Part shown: positions 7,741 through 15,582 of the stretch, piece by piece
Layout of the letters: each line of letters opens with the position of its first letter
Numbering within the stretch: the stretch's first letter is position 1
NCBI GenBank assembly: GCA_023664485.1
Contig: JAMPFK010000002.1
Span: 124,001 to 188,000 of the forward strand
DNA: 64,000 nucleotides
DNA from: Bacteroides fragilis
GTDB lineage: Bacteria > Bacillota > Clostridia > Lachnospirales > Lachnospiraceae
Direction of reading: 5' to 3'
Notes under the pieces: model-generated
Databases searched by the model: none
What the model saw: only the letters and a program-made list of their open reading frames with translations
What the model was told of the DNA's origin: nothing
Position numbers and translations under genes: made by a program

Positions 7741-9012
7741 ATGCTTCATTGGATACAATACATAAAAGGATATGTTTCCATCAGGGTATGGGGCTATTCC
7801 ACGGAAAGATTTTTAAATTTATGCGGAAATCACGATATTCTGGTATGGGACATTGAAAACCACGGCGATTATTATACGATGAAGGTCAGCGTAAAAGCCT
7901 TTTTTGCGTTGAAAAGCCTTCTTAGAAAGACAGGGACGAGGGCATCCGTCATACAAAGATATGGACTGCCTTTTTTTGTGCCTGAAATGAAAAAAAGAAA
8001 GATTTTCGTCACCGGCCTGCTCGTCTGCCTGCTTTTCTGGATCGCTACGGGATTTTATATATGGGACATCAAAATCGAGGGGAATTATTCGCTGACAGAA
8101 GATATGCTGATGGACTATCTGGAAAGCCAGGGCGTCCATACGGCGATGAAAAAGAAAGATTTACAGATAGAAGAATTGGAAATGCGGCTCAGGGAAGAAT
8201 ATGATATAATTACCTGGGCATCTCTGCGTGTGGACGGCACAACGCTTGTCATTCAGATCCGAGAGAATGAGCTTACAAACAATGACTATTCGGGTCAATC
8301 GGAAACGGAGGCGGAGCCGGGAAATGACGCGGGGAGCGGAAAAGATATCGTCGCGGCAAAGGACGGCGTCATCGTCTATATGATCACGCGCAACGGCGTC
8401 CCGCAGGCGGCGGTGGGCGATACGGTGGAAAAGGGCCAGGTTCTCGTGAGCGGCGCCGTCCCCGTCTATAACGAGGACGCGACCGTACGGAAATACCAGT
8501 ATTATGAAGCGGATGCGGATATTATGATCACTTATGAGAAATCCATTTCCGTGCAGCGTAAGACCGCATGGCAGGATAAGGAGTATTCCGGACGGGAAAA
8601 GAAAATCCTGCTGCTCGGTTTCCGGGATAAGGAATGGAATCTTTCTGCCGGGAAAGTGGGCTATGAGACTTACGATATTTCCGGGGAAAAGAAACAGGTG
8701 CAGCTCCTCGACCATTTATTTCTTCCGGTTTTTTACGGTGTGAAATATGCGAGGGAGTACCGTTTTGTCCCCAAAATCCATACGGAAGAGGAAATGCAGC
8801 AGATCATGGAGGAGGAATGGAATAAAATATTACAGACTTTAGAAGAAAAAGGGGTACAAATTATAGAAAAAAATGTTACAATAAATAAGAATAGGGAATT
8901 TTGGGTTCTGGATGCCCGTATGCAGCTGATGGAAGAAGCGATACGGACGGCGCCGAATACGACGGAGCAGGTCCCTGTTACGGAAAGTGGAGAAGAGGTA
9001 TCGACAGAATAA
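7741..9012 (+). CDS. yqfD: Sporulation protein YqfD
   Basis: 423 residues. An N-terminal region (MLHWIQYIKGYVSIRVWGYSTERFLNLC) is followed by a transmembrane helix at about 86-105 (FVTGLLVCLLFWIATGFYIW). A large extracytoplasmic part resembles the FtsQ/POTRA-like DIKIEGNYSLTEDMLMDYLESQGV start. It also contains the typical AKDGVIVYMITRNGVPQAAVGDTVEKGQVLVSG stretch. YqfD is a sigma-E-controlled mother-cell membrane protein of stage IV; its exact role is unresolved. Start ATG 7741 is preferred to ATG 7735 because TGGAGG (7729-7734) needs a spacer. Confidence 0.9.
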   Translation: MLHWIQYIKGYVSIRVWGYSTERFLNLCGNHDILVWDIENHGDYYTMKVSVKAFFALKSLLRKTGTRASVIQRYGLPFFVPEMKKRKIFVTGLLVCLLFWIATGFYIWDIKIEGNYSLTEDMLMDYLESQGVHTAMKKKDLQIEELEMRLREEYDIITWASLRVDGTTLVIQIRENELTNNDYSGQSETEAEPGNDAGSGKDIVAAKDGVIVYMITRNGVPQAAVGDTVEKGQVLVSGAVPVYNEDATVRKYQYYEADADIMITYEKSISVQRKTAWQDKEYSGREKKILLLGFRDKEWNLSAGKVGYETYDISGEKKQVQLLDHLFLPVFYGVKYAREYRFVPKIHTEEEMQQIMEEEWNKILQTLEEKGVQIIEKNVTINKNREFWVLDARMQLMEEAIRTAPNTTEQVPVTESGEEVSTE

Positions 9013-9016
9013 GCCT

Positions 9017-10039
9017 ATGGATGAATTTACGACGATAATGGATGTTCCGATGGAACATATGCGGAATCTTTTCGGGGAATATGATACTTATATCAGGAAG
9101 CTGGAAAAAGATTTTCATGTCGCGATCATCAACCGGGACGGCGCGGTGAAGATAAGCGGCCGGCGGGAAGATGTGGAGAAAGCGGCAAGTACGGTGAAAG
9201 AACTCGTCCTTTTATCGGAGAGGGGGACCGTCCTGCAGGAGCAGAATATCGATTATGCGATAGCGCTCGGCAAAGAGAACAAAGAGGGAATGCTGCTTGC
9301 CATCGATAAAGACTGTATCTGCCATACGATGAGCGGAAAACCCGTGAAGCCCAGGACCCTTGGACAGAAGCAGTATGTGGACGCGATCAGGGACCATATG
9401 ATCGTATTCGGGCTCGGCCCGGCGGGTACCGGAAAGACTTATCTCGCGATGGCGATGGCGATCACCGCTTTTAAGAATAACGAGGTAGGACGTATCATCT
9501 TAACGAGGCCGGCCATTGAGGCGGGCGAGAAGCTGGGGTTTCTGCCGGGCGATCTGCAAAGCAAAGTGGATCCGTATCTGCGGCCGCTGTACGATGCGCT
9601 TTATCAGATTATGGGTGCGGACAGTTTTGCAAAAAATATGGAAAAGGGGCTTATCGAGGTCGCGCCGCTCGCCTATATGCGGGGACGAACGTTAGATAAC
9701 GCTTATATTATTCTCGATGAGGCGCAGAACACGACGCCGGCGCAGATGAAGATGTTCTTAACGAGAATCGGTTTCGGTTCCAAGGTCGTGATCACGGGCG
9801 ACGCGTCCCAGAAGGATTTATCGCCGGATGCGAAATCGGGTCTGGATGTGGCGGCGAAGGTACTTTCCAAAATAGAAGATATCGCCTTTTGCAATCTGAC
9901 GGCCAGGGACGTTGTCAGGCATCCTCTCGTCCAGAAAATCGTCAAAGCCTATGAAAATTATGAGGCAGGAGAGAACAATTATTATAAGAACTACGATAAG
10001 AAACGTCGGGGCAGGAATGTAGAGCATGGAAGAAAATAA
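9017..10039 (+). CDS. phoH: PhoH family P-loop ATPase
   Basis: 340 residues from ATG 9017. An N-terminal KH-like region (about 8-70) is followed by the PhoH ATPase core: Walker A GPAGTGKTYLA, ILTRPAIEAGEKLGFLPGD, MRGRTLDNAYIILDEAQNTT (Walker B DEAQ) and KVVITGDASQKDL. PhoH proteins are cytoplasmic ATPases thought to act on RNA or ribosomes; in this conserved position they are always near ybeY. A GTG at 8987 would add 10 residues and overlap yqfD by 26 bp; ATG 9017 lies just after the yqfD stop. The end overlaps the next gene by 14 bp. Confidence 0.92.
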   Translation: MDEFTTIMDVPMEHMRNLFGEYDTYIRKLEKDFHVAIINRDGAVKISGRREDVEKAASTVKELVLLSERGTVLQEQNIDYAIALGKENKEGMLLAIDKDCICHTMSGKPVKPRTLGQKQYVDAIRDHMIVFGLGPAGTGKTYLAMAMAITAFKNNEVGRIILTRPAIEAGEKLGFLPGDLQSKVDPYLRPLYDALYQIMGADSFAKNMEKGLIEVAPLAYMRGRTLDNAYIILDEAQNTTPAQMKMFLTRIGFGSKVVITGDASQKDLSPDAKSGLDVAAKVLSKIEDIAFCNLTARDVVRHPLVQKIVKAYENYEAGENNYYKNYDKKRRGRNVEHGRK

Positions 10040-11378
10040 GGAAACAACAAAGCAGATCATAAGCAATATGGAAACGGCAGGGCAGGCCGTAAGCGGCAGG
10101 AAAACGGCAAAGCGTGCCGCAGGCAGTACGAAAAAAATGAAAAAGAAGGCGAAAGCGGAAGTAAAGAAGGACGATGAAGAGAAAGGTAAAAAGCGGGGCA
10201 TGCCAAAAGGGCCGTGTCTTTTTCTGATGTTTCTTTCGTCGGGCATCATAGCCGGCGCAGGATCCCTGCTGTATGGACACAGTGAGGAAGAAATTATTTC
10301 TAATATAGTGATGATCCTGCTTGGAACAGGCATGGTAATCTTTACGCTCCTTTTCAGCGAGGTGAACGGCCTGTATTATTATGCGAATGAGGGAAAATAC
10401 GGGAAATTCGTTCTTTTTTATATAGCGGCGCTGGCGCTGACTCTGATCTTCCCGCTACTGCCGGTCTCCGGCTGGCCTTTTCTGGTGGTATTCGTCGTGT
10501 TTGGCCTGTTCAGCAACAGCATCGCCGGCCTGACCGCCGGGAGCGTCTGCCTGATGCTGCCCATCATGCTGGGAAGCGTCGGAAGCAGCCGGGAATTTAT
10601 GTTGTATTTCTTCAGCGGGCTGGTCGGTATCCTCGTATTCAGCAGACTGAACGAGGACTTTAAGGTGGGACTGCCCATCTTTATCTCGCTCGTCTGTCTG
10701 GCAGTCTGCCTGTCCGCGAATATTGTCTTATTTGAACAGGAAAGACTTTCCGCTTCCCAGTTTACCTTTGTGGCGATCAATCTGATGGTGAACCTTATTC
10801 CGTTACTGATCGCATTGAAGTTTTTCAATGGAAGCGTGATCCATCAGTACAGGGACCGGTATATGGATCTGAACGATCCGGAATTTCCGCTGCTCGTTCA
10901 GTTAAAGGAATACGACAAGGCGGAATATTACCGGGCGATTCATACGGCCTATCTGGGAGACAGGATCGCGAAACGTATCGGTATCAACGATGTGGTCGTC
11001 AAAGCCTGCGGCTACTATCACCGCATCGGCATCCTGAAGGGAGAGAATACCTGGGAAAATGTGAAGGAGATCTGTGAGGAGTACAATATTCCGGAGGATA
11101 CGCGGAAGATCTTAAAAGAATATCTGACTGCAGGGGGAAAAGTGGCCGCCAAGGAGACGACGGTGCTGATGTTCGCCGACTGTATCGTTACGACTATCTT
11201 AGATGAATTTAAGAAAAATCCGAACGCGGAATTGAATTATAAACAGATCATCGATAATGTCTTTAACAAAAAACTGGAGACGGGCGCTCTGTCTGAGAGC
11301 GATATCTCCATAGCCCAGATGCGGGAAATGAGAAAGATTTTTAAGGCGGAGCAGTTATATTATGACTTTTTACGTTGA
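10026..11378 (+). CDS. Shortened PgpH/YqfF-like membrane protein with degenerate HD domain
   Basis: 450 residues. The Lys/Ala-rich N-terminus (1-58) is followed by about seven hydrophobic helices (about 62-275) and a soluble C-terminal domain that aligns by eye to the HD domain of PgpH. It occupies the slot of yqfF (pgpH, c-di-AMP phosphodiesterase) between phoH and ybeY, as in Bacillus. PgpH is over 700 residues with an extracellular 7TMR-HDED domain, which is absent here. Metal ligands are changed: the YHHS histidine region reads YYRA (Arg303), and the HD pair reads YYHRIG (His332-Arg333). A later Ala-Asp (FADCIV) is kept. Inference: a catalytically dead relative, perhaps a sensor. It overlaps both neighbours (14 and 17 bp). 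Confidence 0.75.
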   Translation: MEENKETTKQIISNMETAGQAVSGRKTAKRAAGSTKKMKKKAKAEVKKDDEEKGKKRGMPKGPCLFLMFLSSGIIAGAGSLLYGHSEEEIISNIVMILLGTGMVIFTLLFSEVNGLYYYANEGKYGKFVLFYIAALALTLIFPLLPVSGWPFLVVFVVFGLFSNSIAGLTAGSVCLMLPIMLGSVGSSREFMLYFFSGLVGILVFSRLNEDFKVGLPIFISLVCLAVCLSANIVLFEQERLSASQFTFVAINLMVNLIPLLIALKFFNGSVIHQYRDRYMDLNDPEFPLLVQLKEYDKAEYYRAIHTAYLGDRIAKRIGINDVVVKACGYYHRIGILKGENTWENVKEICEEYNIPEDTRKILKEYLTAGGKVAAKETTVLMFADCIVTTILDEFKKNPNAELNYKQIIDNVFNKKLETGALSESDISIAQMREMRKIFKAEQLYYDFLR

Positions 11379-11859
11379 AAATAATACGGAAAAAGAATTT
11401 CCCTTTTCCATGGAAGAGGTTTTTGAAAAGGTGGCGGAGGCCGTTCTGGAGATGGAGGCCTGCCCTTATGAAGTATGCGTCAATCTGCTTCTGACGGGTA
11501 ATGAGGAAATCCGCTCCTGTAATAAGGAATACCGGGGCATCGATAAGGAGACGGACGTGCTCTCGTTTCCCAATCTGGAATATGAACAGGCCGGCGTTTT
11601 TTCGGTCGATGAGGAAGCGGATTGCTTTGACCCGGACAGCGGGGAGCTGTTACTGGGCGATATTATGATTTCGGCGGACAGGCTGGAGGAGCAGGCGGCG
11701 GAATATGGGCACAGCAGGCTCAGGGAGTTCGCATTTCTGACGGCGCACAGCATGTTCCACTTATGTGGTTATGACCATATGACGGAAGAGGAAGCGGCCG
11801 TTATGGAGCGGAAGCAGGAGGAAATCCTGCAGAAACTTGGAATTGTAAGAGAAGGCTGA
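11362..11859 (+). CDS. ybeY: Endoribonuclease YbeY (16S rRNA 3' maturation)
   Basis: 165 residues of the UPF0054/YbeY family. The zinc-binding signature HSMFHLCGYDH (H-x3-H-x5-H) is present at about 130-140, preceded by the family stretch RGIDKETDVLSFP and LLGDIMIS. YbeY is a single-strand-specific zinc endoribonuclease involved in 16S rRNA 3' end processing and ribosome quality control. The start overlaps the PgpH-like gene by 17 bp, indicating translational coupling. In Bacillus the next genes are dgkA, cdd and era; here a flippase follows instead, so synteny ends at this point. Confidence 0.95.
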   Translation: MTFYVENNTEKEFPFSMEEVFEKVAEAVLEMEACPYEVCVNLLLTGNEEIRSCNKEYRGIDKETDVLSFPNLEYEQAGVFSVDEEADCFDPDSGELLLGDIMISADRLEEQAAEYGHSRLREFAFLTAHSMFHLCGYDHMTEEEAAVMERKQEEILQKLGIVREG

Positions 11860-11892
11860 GCGGGAGCGAAACGATTAAGGAAGGCAGAGACA

Positions 11893-13557
11893 ATGAACAT
11901 ACGAAAGAGAGAGGCGTCTTACAGCGGCAGAAGCATCCGGAAGAATAACAGAAGCGGCTATGCGGCGAATGCGGGAATCATCGCTTATATGATCCTGCTC
12001 GGCATGAGGATCCCGCTTTCGAGGATGATCGGCGATGCCGGGCTCGCTCTGTTAGCGCCGGCCTTTGAGCTTTATATGCTTGCCGCGCTGTCATTCGGTT
12101 ATGGAATTTCCAGAACGATGACGGGGCTGATCCGATATCGTGTCAAAAGAGGGCAGTTCCGAAATGCCGGAAAGGTATTCCATACGGCGCTCCGGCTCTC
12201 CCTGCTTCTGGGGCTGGCCCTTGCGCTCGCGATGGCGGCGCTTTCCGGCTTTCTTTCTGAGACGGTATTTCTGGAAGCGATGAGCGGCCGGGCGATCCTT
12301 GCGGCGGCTCCGACGGTGATACTGACCGCGCTGATCGGCGTTTTCAGAGGATTTTTCAATGGGAGCGGTTACGGGCCGCTGGTCGCTTATTCGCAATATA
12401 TCGAGAAAACGGCGATGCTGATTGCCGGAATTGCCGGCGGAAGGCTGTATTATGGATATGGCCGGAAGGTGGCGGCGCTTTTGAAAAATGACATGCCGGC
12501 GTATGCGGACGGCGCGCTCGGCGTGATCATGGGGATCCTGATAGCGGAGCTGATTACACTGCTCTATCTGTCAGCCGCTTACGCACTGTCCTCCGGTTCC
12601 TGGAAAAGACAGCAGATGCAGGATAGCGGCAGAAGGACGGAGAGCGGCGGGGAAATTACGGGAATGCTGCTTGGAAACGGGCTTCCGATGACGCTCGTTG
12701 TCCTGTTCACCAACAGCTTTATGATGATAGACCAGCGTTTTTTTAATTATTGCATGAATCGAAGGGAAATGGGGGAAGCCAGAACGGCCATGTGGGGGTC
12801 TTATTATGGGAAATATGCGGTGCTGACGGGAATCGGCGCGGCATTCGTCTGTCTGGCGGCGCAGGGCTCCATCTCTAAAACGGCCCCTTCCTATGAAAGA
12901 GAAGAATACCGGATGATGCGCGAGCGCATCGGTACGGCGGTCAAAAAAGCATGCGTTACGGCTTTTCCGGCGGCGGTCATGCTGGCGGTGCTTTCAGAGA
13001 ACCTTGTGACCGGGCTGTATACGGGGGACAGCGGGCAGGCGGTTTCGGCGCTCCGGCAGGGAGCCGTCGTTATCTTTTTTTATGGAATGGCCTATGTGTT
13101 CTGTCAGTTGATGCTGAAAATGCGCATGGTGAAGGAGCTTCTTTTCTGTCTGGCCGTTTCCTTTGCGGTCCATCTTCTGGCGATTATTCTGTTCGTGCAG
13201 AAAGGGCTGCTCGGAGCGGACGGAATCGTTTATGCAGTCATCCTTTTTACCGGCGTCCTGGCGGTGCTGGGGTTCATCCTTGTGAGCAGACGGGTCGGCT
13301 ATAAACAGGAATGGATTGGTTCCTTTGCGTTTCCGGCCGCATCGGCGGCGGTTTCCGGCCTTGCCGTTATGCTGCTGAACAGGCTGCTTTTTCCTCTCGC
13401 GGGAGCGGTGCCGGCGCTTTTGGTCTGCGTCCTTGCCGGGACGGCCCTTTATATGGCGCTGATCGTCCTGCTGCATGTGATGAACGCGGAAGAGCTTTCA
13501 GAAATGCCTTTCGGCGGCATTTGGAGCCTGTTCGGGCGGCTGTTCGGCGCATTCTGA
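11893..13557 (+). CDS. Polysaccharide/lipid flippase, SpoVB/MurJ-like (MOP superfamily)
   Basis: 554 residues with about 13-14 transmembrane helices and a basic N-terminus. The MOP/SpoVB hallmark IGVFRGFFNGSGYGPLVAYSQYIEK is visible at about 150-174. Homologues move lipid-linked glycans across the membrane; SpoVB acts in spore cortex synthesis and MurJ in peptidoglycan synthesis. Position after the yqf sporulation genes favours a SpoVB-type role, but another SpoVB may exist elsewhere, so no symbol is given. The 34-bp gap to ybeY holds AAGGCAGAGA as ribosome binding site. Confidence 0.78.
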   Translation: MNIRKREASYSGRSIRKNNRSGYAANAGIIAYMILLGMRIPLSRMIGDAGLALLAPAFELYMLAALSFGYGISRTMTGLIRYRVKRGQFRNAGKVFHTALRLSLLLGLALALAMAALSGFLSETVFLEAMSGRAILAAAPTVILTALIGVFRGFFNGSGYGPLVAYSQYIEKTAMLIAGIAGGRLYYGYGRKVAALLKNDMPAYADGALGVIMGILIAELITLLYLSAAYALSSGSWKRQQMQDSGRRTESGGEITGMLLGNGLPMTLVVLFTNSFMMIDQRFFNYCMNRREMGEARTAMWGSYYGKYAVLTGIGAAFVCLAAQGSISKTAPSYEREEYRMMRERIGTAVKKACVTAFPAAVMLAVLSENLVTGLYTGDSGQAVSALRQGAVVIFFYGMAYVFCQLMLKMRMVKELLFCLAVSFAVHLLAIILFVQKGLLGADGIVYAVILFTGVLAVLGFILVSRRVGYKQEWIGSFAFPAASAAVSGLAVMLLNRLLFPLAGAVPALLVCVLAGTALYMALIVLLHVMNAEELSEMPFGGIWSLFGRLFGAF

Positions 13558-13641
13558 TATTCTTTGGAAAAACTGAATAAATTTGAAAATTTGACTGATA
13601 CTGATGATAGATGACTTTTAGGAAGGGACGGCTTACCGGGA

Positions 13642-14304
13642 ATGAAGGTTATAAAACGTATCAGTCTTTTTTTGGCGATGGCAGGGCTCATGTTCAGCGC
13701 CGGCAGCTATGCGACGCTGCGGGCGGAACAATTCTTTTATCCGAACAGATACGACAGGAATGAAAAAAATGCGTCGGCGAACGGGAGCGGCGCCGGCGCT
13801 TTCTATCAGGAAGAGGAAAAAACGCGGGAACAGGTCATCGAGACCGCTGTGGAGAAGGTTCCCGTGATTACGGCGGATACCCTGTATCTCATCGAAGAGG
13901 TGAATCTGTCCGACGGGACGATCCGGGAGAAGGAAGAGCAGATTCCCGTAAAATATATCGGGCTGGACAGGCTGTCTCTGATAGAAGAGCTGGAAGCATA
14001 TGACAGGAACCCGGCGCTTTCCGATCTGAAGCTGGGGTTTCAGAACATTGAATTGTCCAGTTTTTCGAGGGACAGGGTCGTCATCTGCAAATATTACAGA
14101 CCGGAACCGGAGGAGAAGGGCTTCTATCTGATGGTGGCGGACCATTTTGTCATCGTTTATGAAGAGGATAAAAAGACGATTCATATGAATACGGATATTC
14201 TGCTGGAAAGCCTGAGCGGGGAACTGCAGACGGAGATCATCGGGGGAAAATATATCGAGAACGAGCAGGAACTTTATAATTTTCTTGAGTCTTATTCCAG
14301 TTAG
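13642..14304 (+). CDS. Secreted protein with BofC C-terminal-like region
   Basis: 220 residues. A signal peptide or N-terminal anchor (about 1-28, MKVIKRISLFLAMAGLMFSA) is followed by a linker. The C-terminal 70 residues (GFYLMVADHFVIVYEE ... NTDILLESL ... EIIGGKYIENEQELYNFLESYSS) resemble the BofC C-terminal domain by the YL-x-ADHFV-IYE strand, the TDI-L-SL motif and the final LE-YSS. BofC in Bacillus is a forespore intermembrane-space inhibitor of SpoIVB signalling. The similarity is seen by eye only. Separated from the next gene by 15 bp that contain a promoter-like -10. Confidence 0.55.
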   Translation: MKVIKRISLFLAMAGLMFSAGSYATLRAEQFFYPNRYDRNEKNASANGSGAGAFYQEEEKTREQVIETAVEKVPVITADTLYLIEEVNLSDGTIREKEEQIPVKYIGLDRLSLIEELEAYDRNPALSDLKLGFQNIELSSFSRDRVVICKYYRPEPEEKGFYLMVADHFVIVYEEDKKTIHMNTDILLESLSGELQTEIIGGKYIENEQELYNFLESYSS

Positions 14305-14313
14305 TGTTATCAT
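14285..14313 (+). promoter_or_regulatory. Candidate promoter abutting the BaiN-like gene
   Basis: TTGAGT (14285-14290), a 17-bp spacer and TATCAT (14308-14313) inside the end of the preceding gene. The -10 ends 6 bp before ATG 14320, and no Shine-Dalgarno sequence lies between, so a transcript from it would start at or next to the ATG. Confidence 0.4.
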
Positions 14314-14319
14314 AATAAA

Positions 14320-15564
14320 ATGGACGGAAAAATTGCGATAATCGGAGGCGGCGCGGCCGGCATGATGGCGGCCGTTCAGGCGGCGGAAGCCGGCGTCTGC
14401 GCGGAACTTTATGAAAGAAATGACAGAGTGGGTAAAAAGCTGCTCGCCACGGGAAATGGCAGATGCAACTTTTCCAACAGGAATATGAACAGAGATGCTT
14501 ATTACGGCAGCGCTGTTTCTTTTTATGAAAAATTATATCCGGCATTCGGCGTTCCGGAGACGATTGACTTTTTTAGTCAACACGGTATGCTCATCAAAGA
14601 CCGGGACGGTTATCTGTATCCTTTGTCGGAACAGGCAACGACCGTGCTCGATATTCTCCGGTTTGCGCTGGAAGAAGAAAAGATCGTCTTACATACGGGC
14701 AGGAAAGTAAAGACCCTGCGGCGGGACCGGAAAACGGGCGGCTTTCAGGTCGTTTCCGACGGGGAATCATCCGGCGCTTACCGGGCCGTTATCCTCGCCT
14801 GCGGCGGCATGGCGGCGCCTAAGACCGGCTCCGACGGAAGCGGCTATGCGCTGGCGAAGGCTTTCGGGCACCATGTGACGGAGCTTGCGCCGGCGCTGGT
14901 GCAGCTGAAATGCCAGGGGGATTTCTGGAAGAGCATAGCGGGCGTCCGCACGGAGGCGGAGCTGACGCTTTCTATCGGCGGACGGAAGAAAAATGCCGTC
15001 AGGGGAGAGCTGCAGCTTGCAGATTATGGCATTTCCGGCATCCCGGTCTTTCAGTTCAGCCGTGAAGCGGCATATGCCCTTTCTCATCGGAAACAGGTAT
15101 CCGTGGAGATCGATTTTCTGCCGGATTATGAAGAGAAGGCATATCGGAGGCTGTGGGAGCTGCGTTTCGAGCGCGGGAAGGAGCAGCCGCTGGAGCGGTT
15201 TTTGACAGGGATCTCCAATAAAAAGATCAACCAGCTTATCATCCGGCAGGCGGGCTGTAAGCTTTCGGATACCGCCGGAGGGCTTTCCGGGGAAAAAAGA
15301 AAGAAAATTGCGGAGCTGTACCGGCATTTTACGGTCACGGTCTGCGGAACGAACGGCTTTGAACAGGCGCAGGTATGCGCCGGCGGCATTCCGGCGCGGG
15401 AACTGACGGACTGTCTGGAATCGGTCTATACGCCGGGGCTTTTTTTTGCGGGAGAGATCATCGATATGGACGGTATCTGCGGCGGATATAATCTGCAATG
15501 GGCCTGGACGAGCGGCGCCGCCGCGGGCAGGGCAGCAGCCGGATACGTCCGGAAAAGTTTGTGA
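14320..15564 (+). CDS. NAD(P)/FAD-dependent oxidoreductase, HI0933/BaiN-like family
   Basis: 414 residues. The N-terminal FAD Rossmann motif IIGGGAAGMMAAVQAAE is followed by the family marker KKLLATGNGRCNFSN (about 43-57). Near the C-terminus are FAGEIIDMDGICGGYNLQWAWTSG, which is characteristic of HI0933/YhiN/BaiN flavoproteins. BaiN of Clostridium scindens has been linked to bile-acid 7-dehydroxylation, but most members have no known substrate and there are no bai genes here, so a bile-acid role cannot be inferred. No Shine-Dalgarno sequence precedes ATG 14320. Confidence 0.85.
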   Translation: MDGKIAIIGGGAAGMMAAVQAAEAGVCAELYERNDRVGKKLLATGNGRCNFSNRNMNRDAYYGSAVSFYEKLYPAFGVPETIDFFSQHGMLIKDRDGYLYPLSEQATTVLDILRFALEEEKIVLHTGRKVKTLRRDRKTGGFQVVSDGESSGAYRAVILACGGMAAPKTGSDGSGYALAKAFGHHVTELAPALVQLKCQGDFWKSIAGVRTEAELTLSIGGRKKNAVRGELQLADYGISGIPVFQFSREAAYALSHRKQVSVEIDFLPDYEEKAYRRLWELRFERGKEQPLERFLTGISNKKINQLIIRQAGCKLSDTAGGLSGEKRKKIAELYRHFTVTVCGTNGFEQAQVCAGGIPARELTDCLESVYTPGLFFAGEIIDMDGICGGYNLQWAWTSGAAAGRAAAGYVRKSL

Positions 15565-15582
15565 AAGGAAGGTCGTACCGCG

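Noticed and set aside
14320..15564. Bile-acid gene cluster because of the BaiN-like protein
   Set aside because: No other bai gene is nearby, and HI0933-family proteins are widespread without a bile-acid role.
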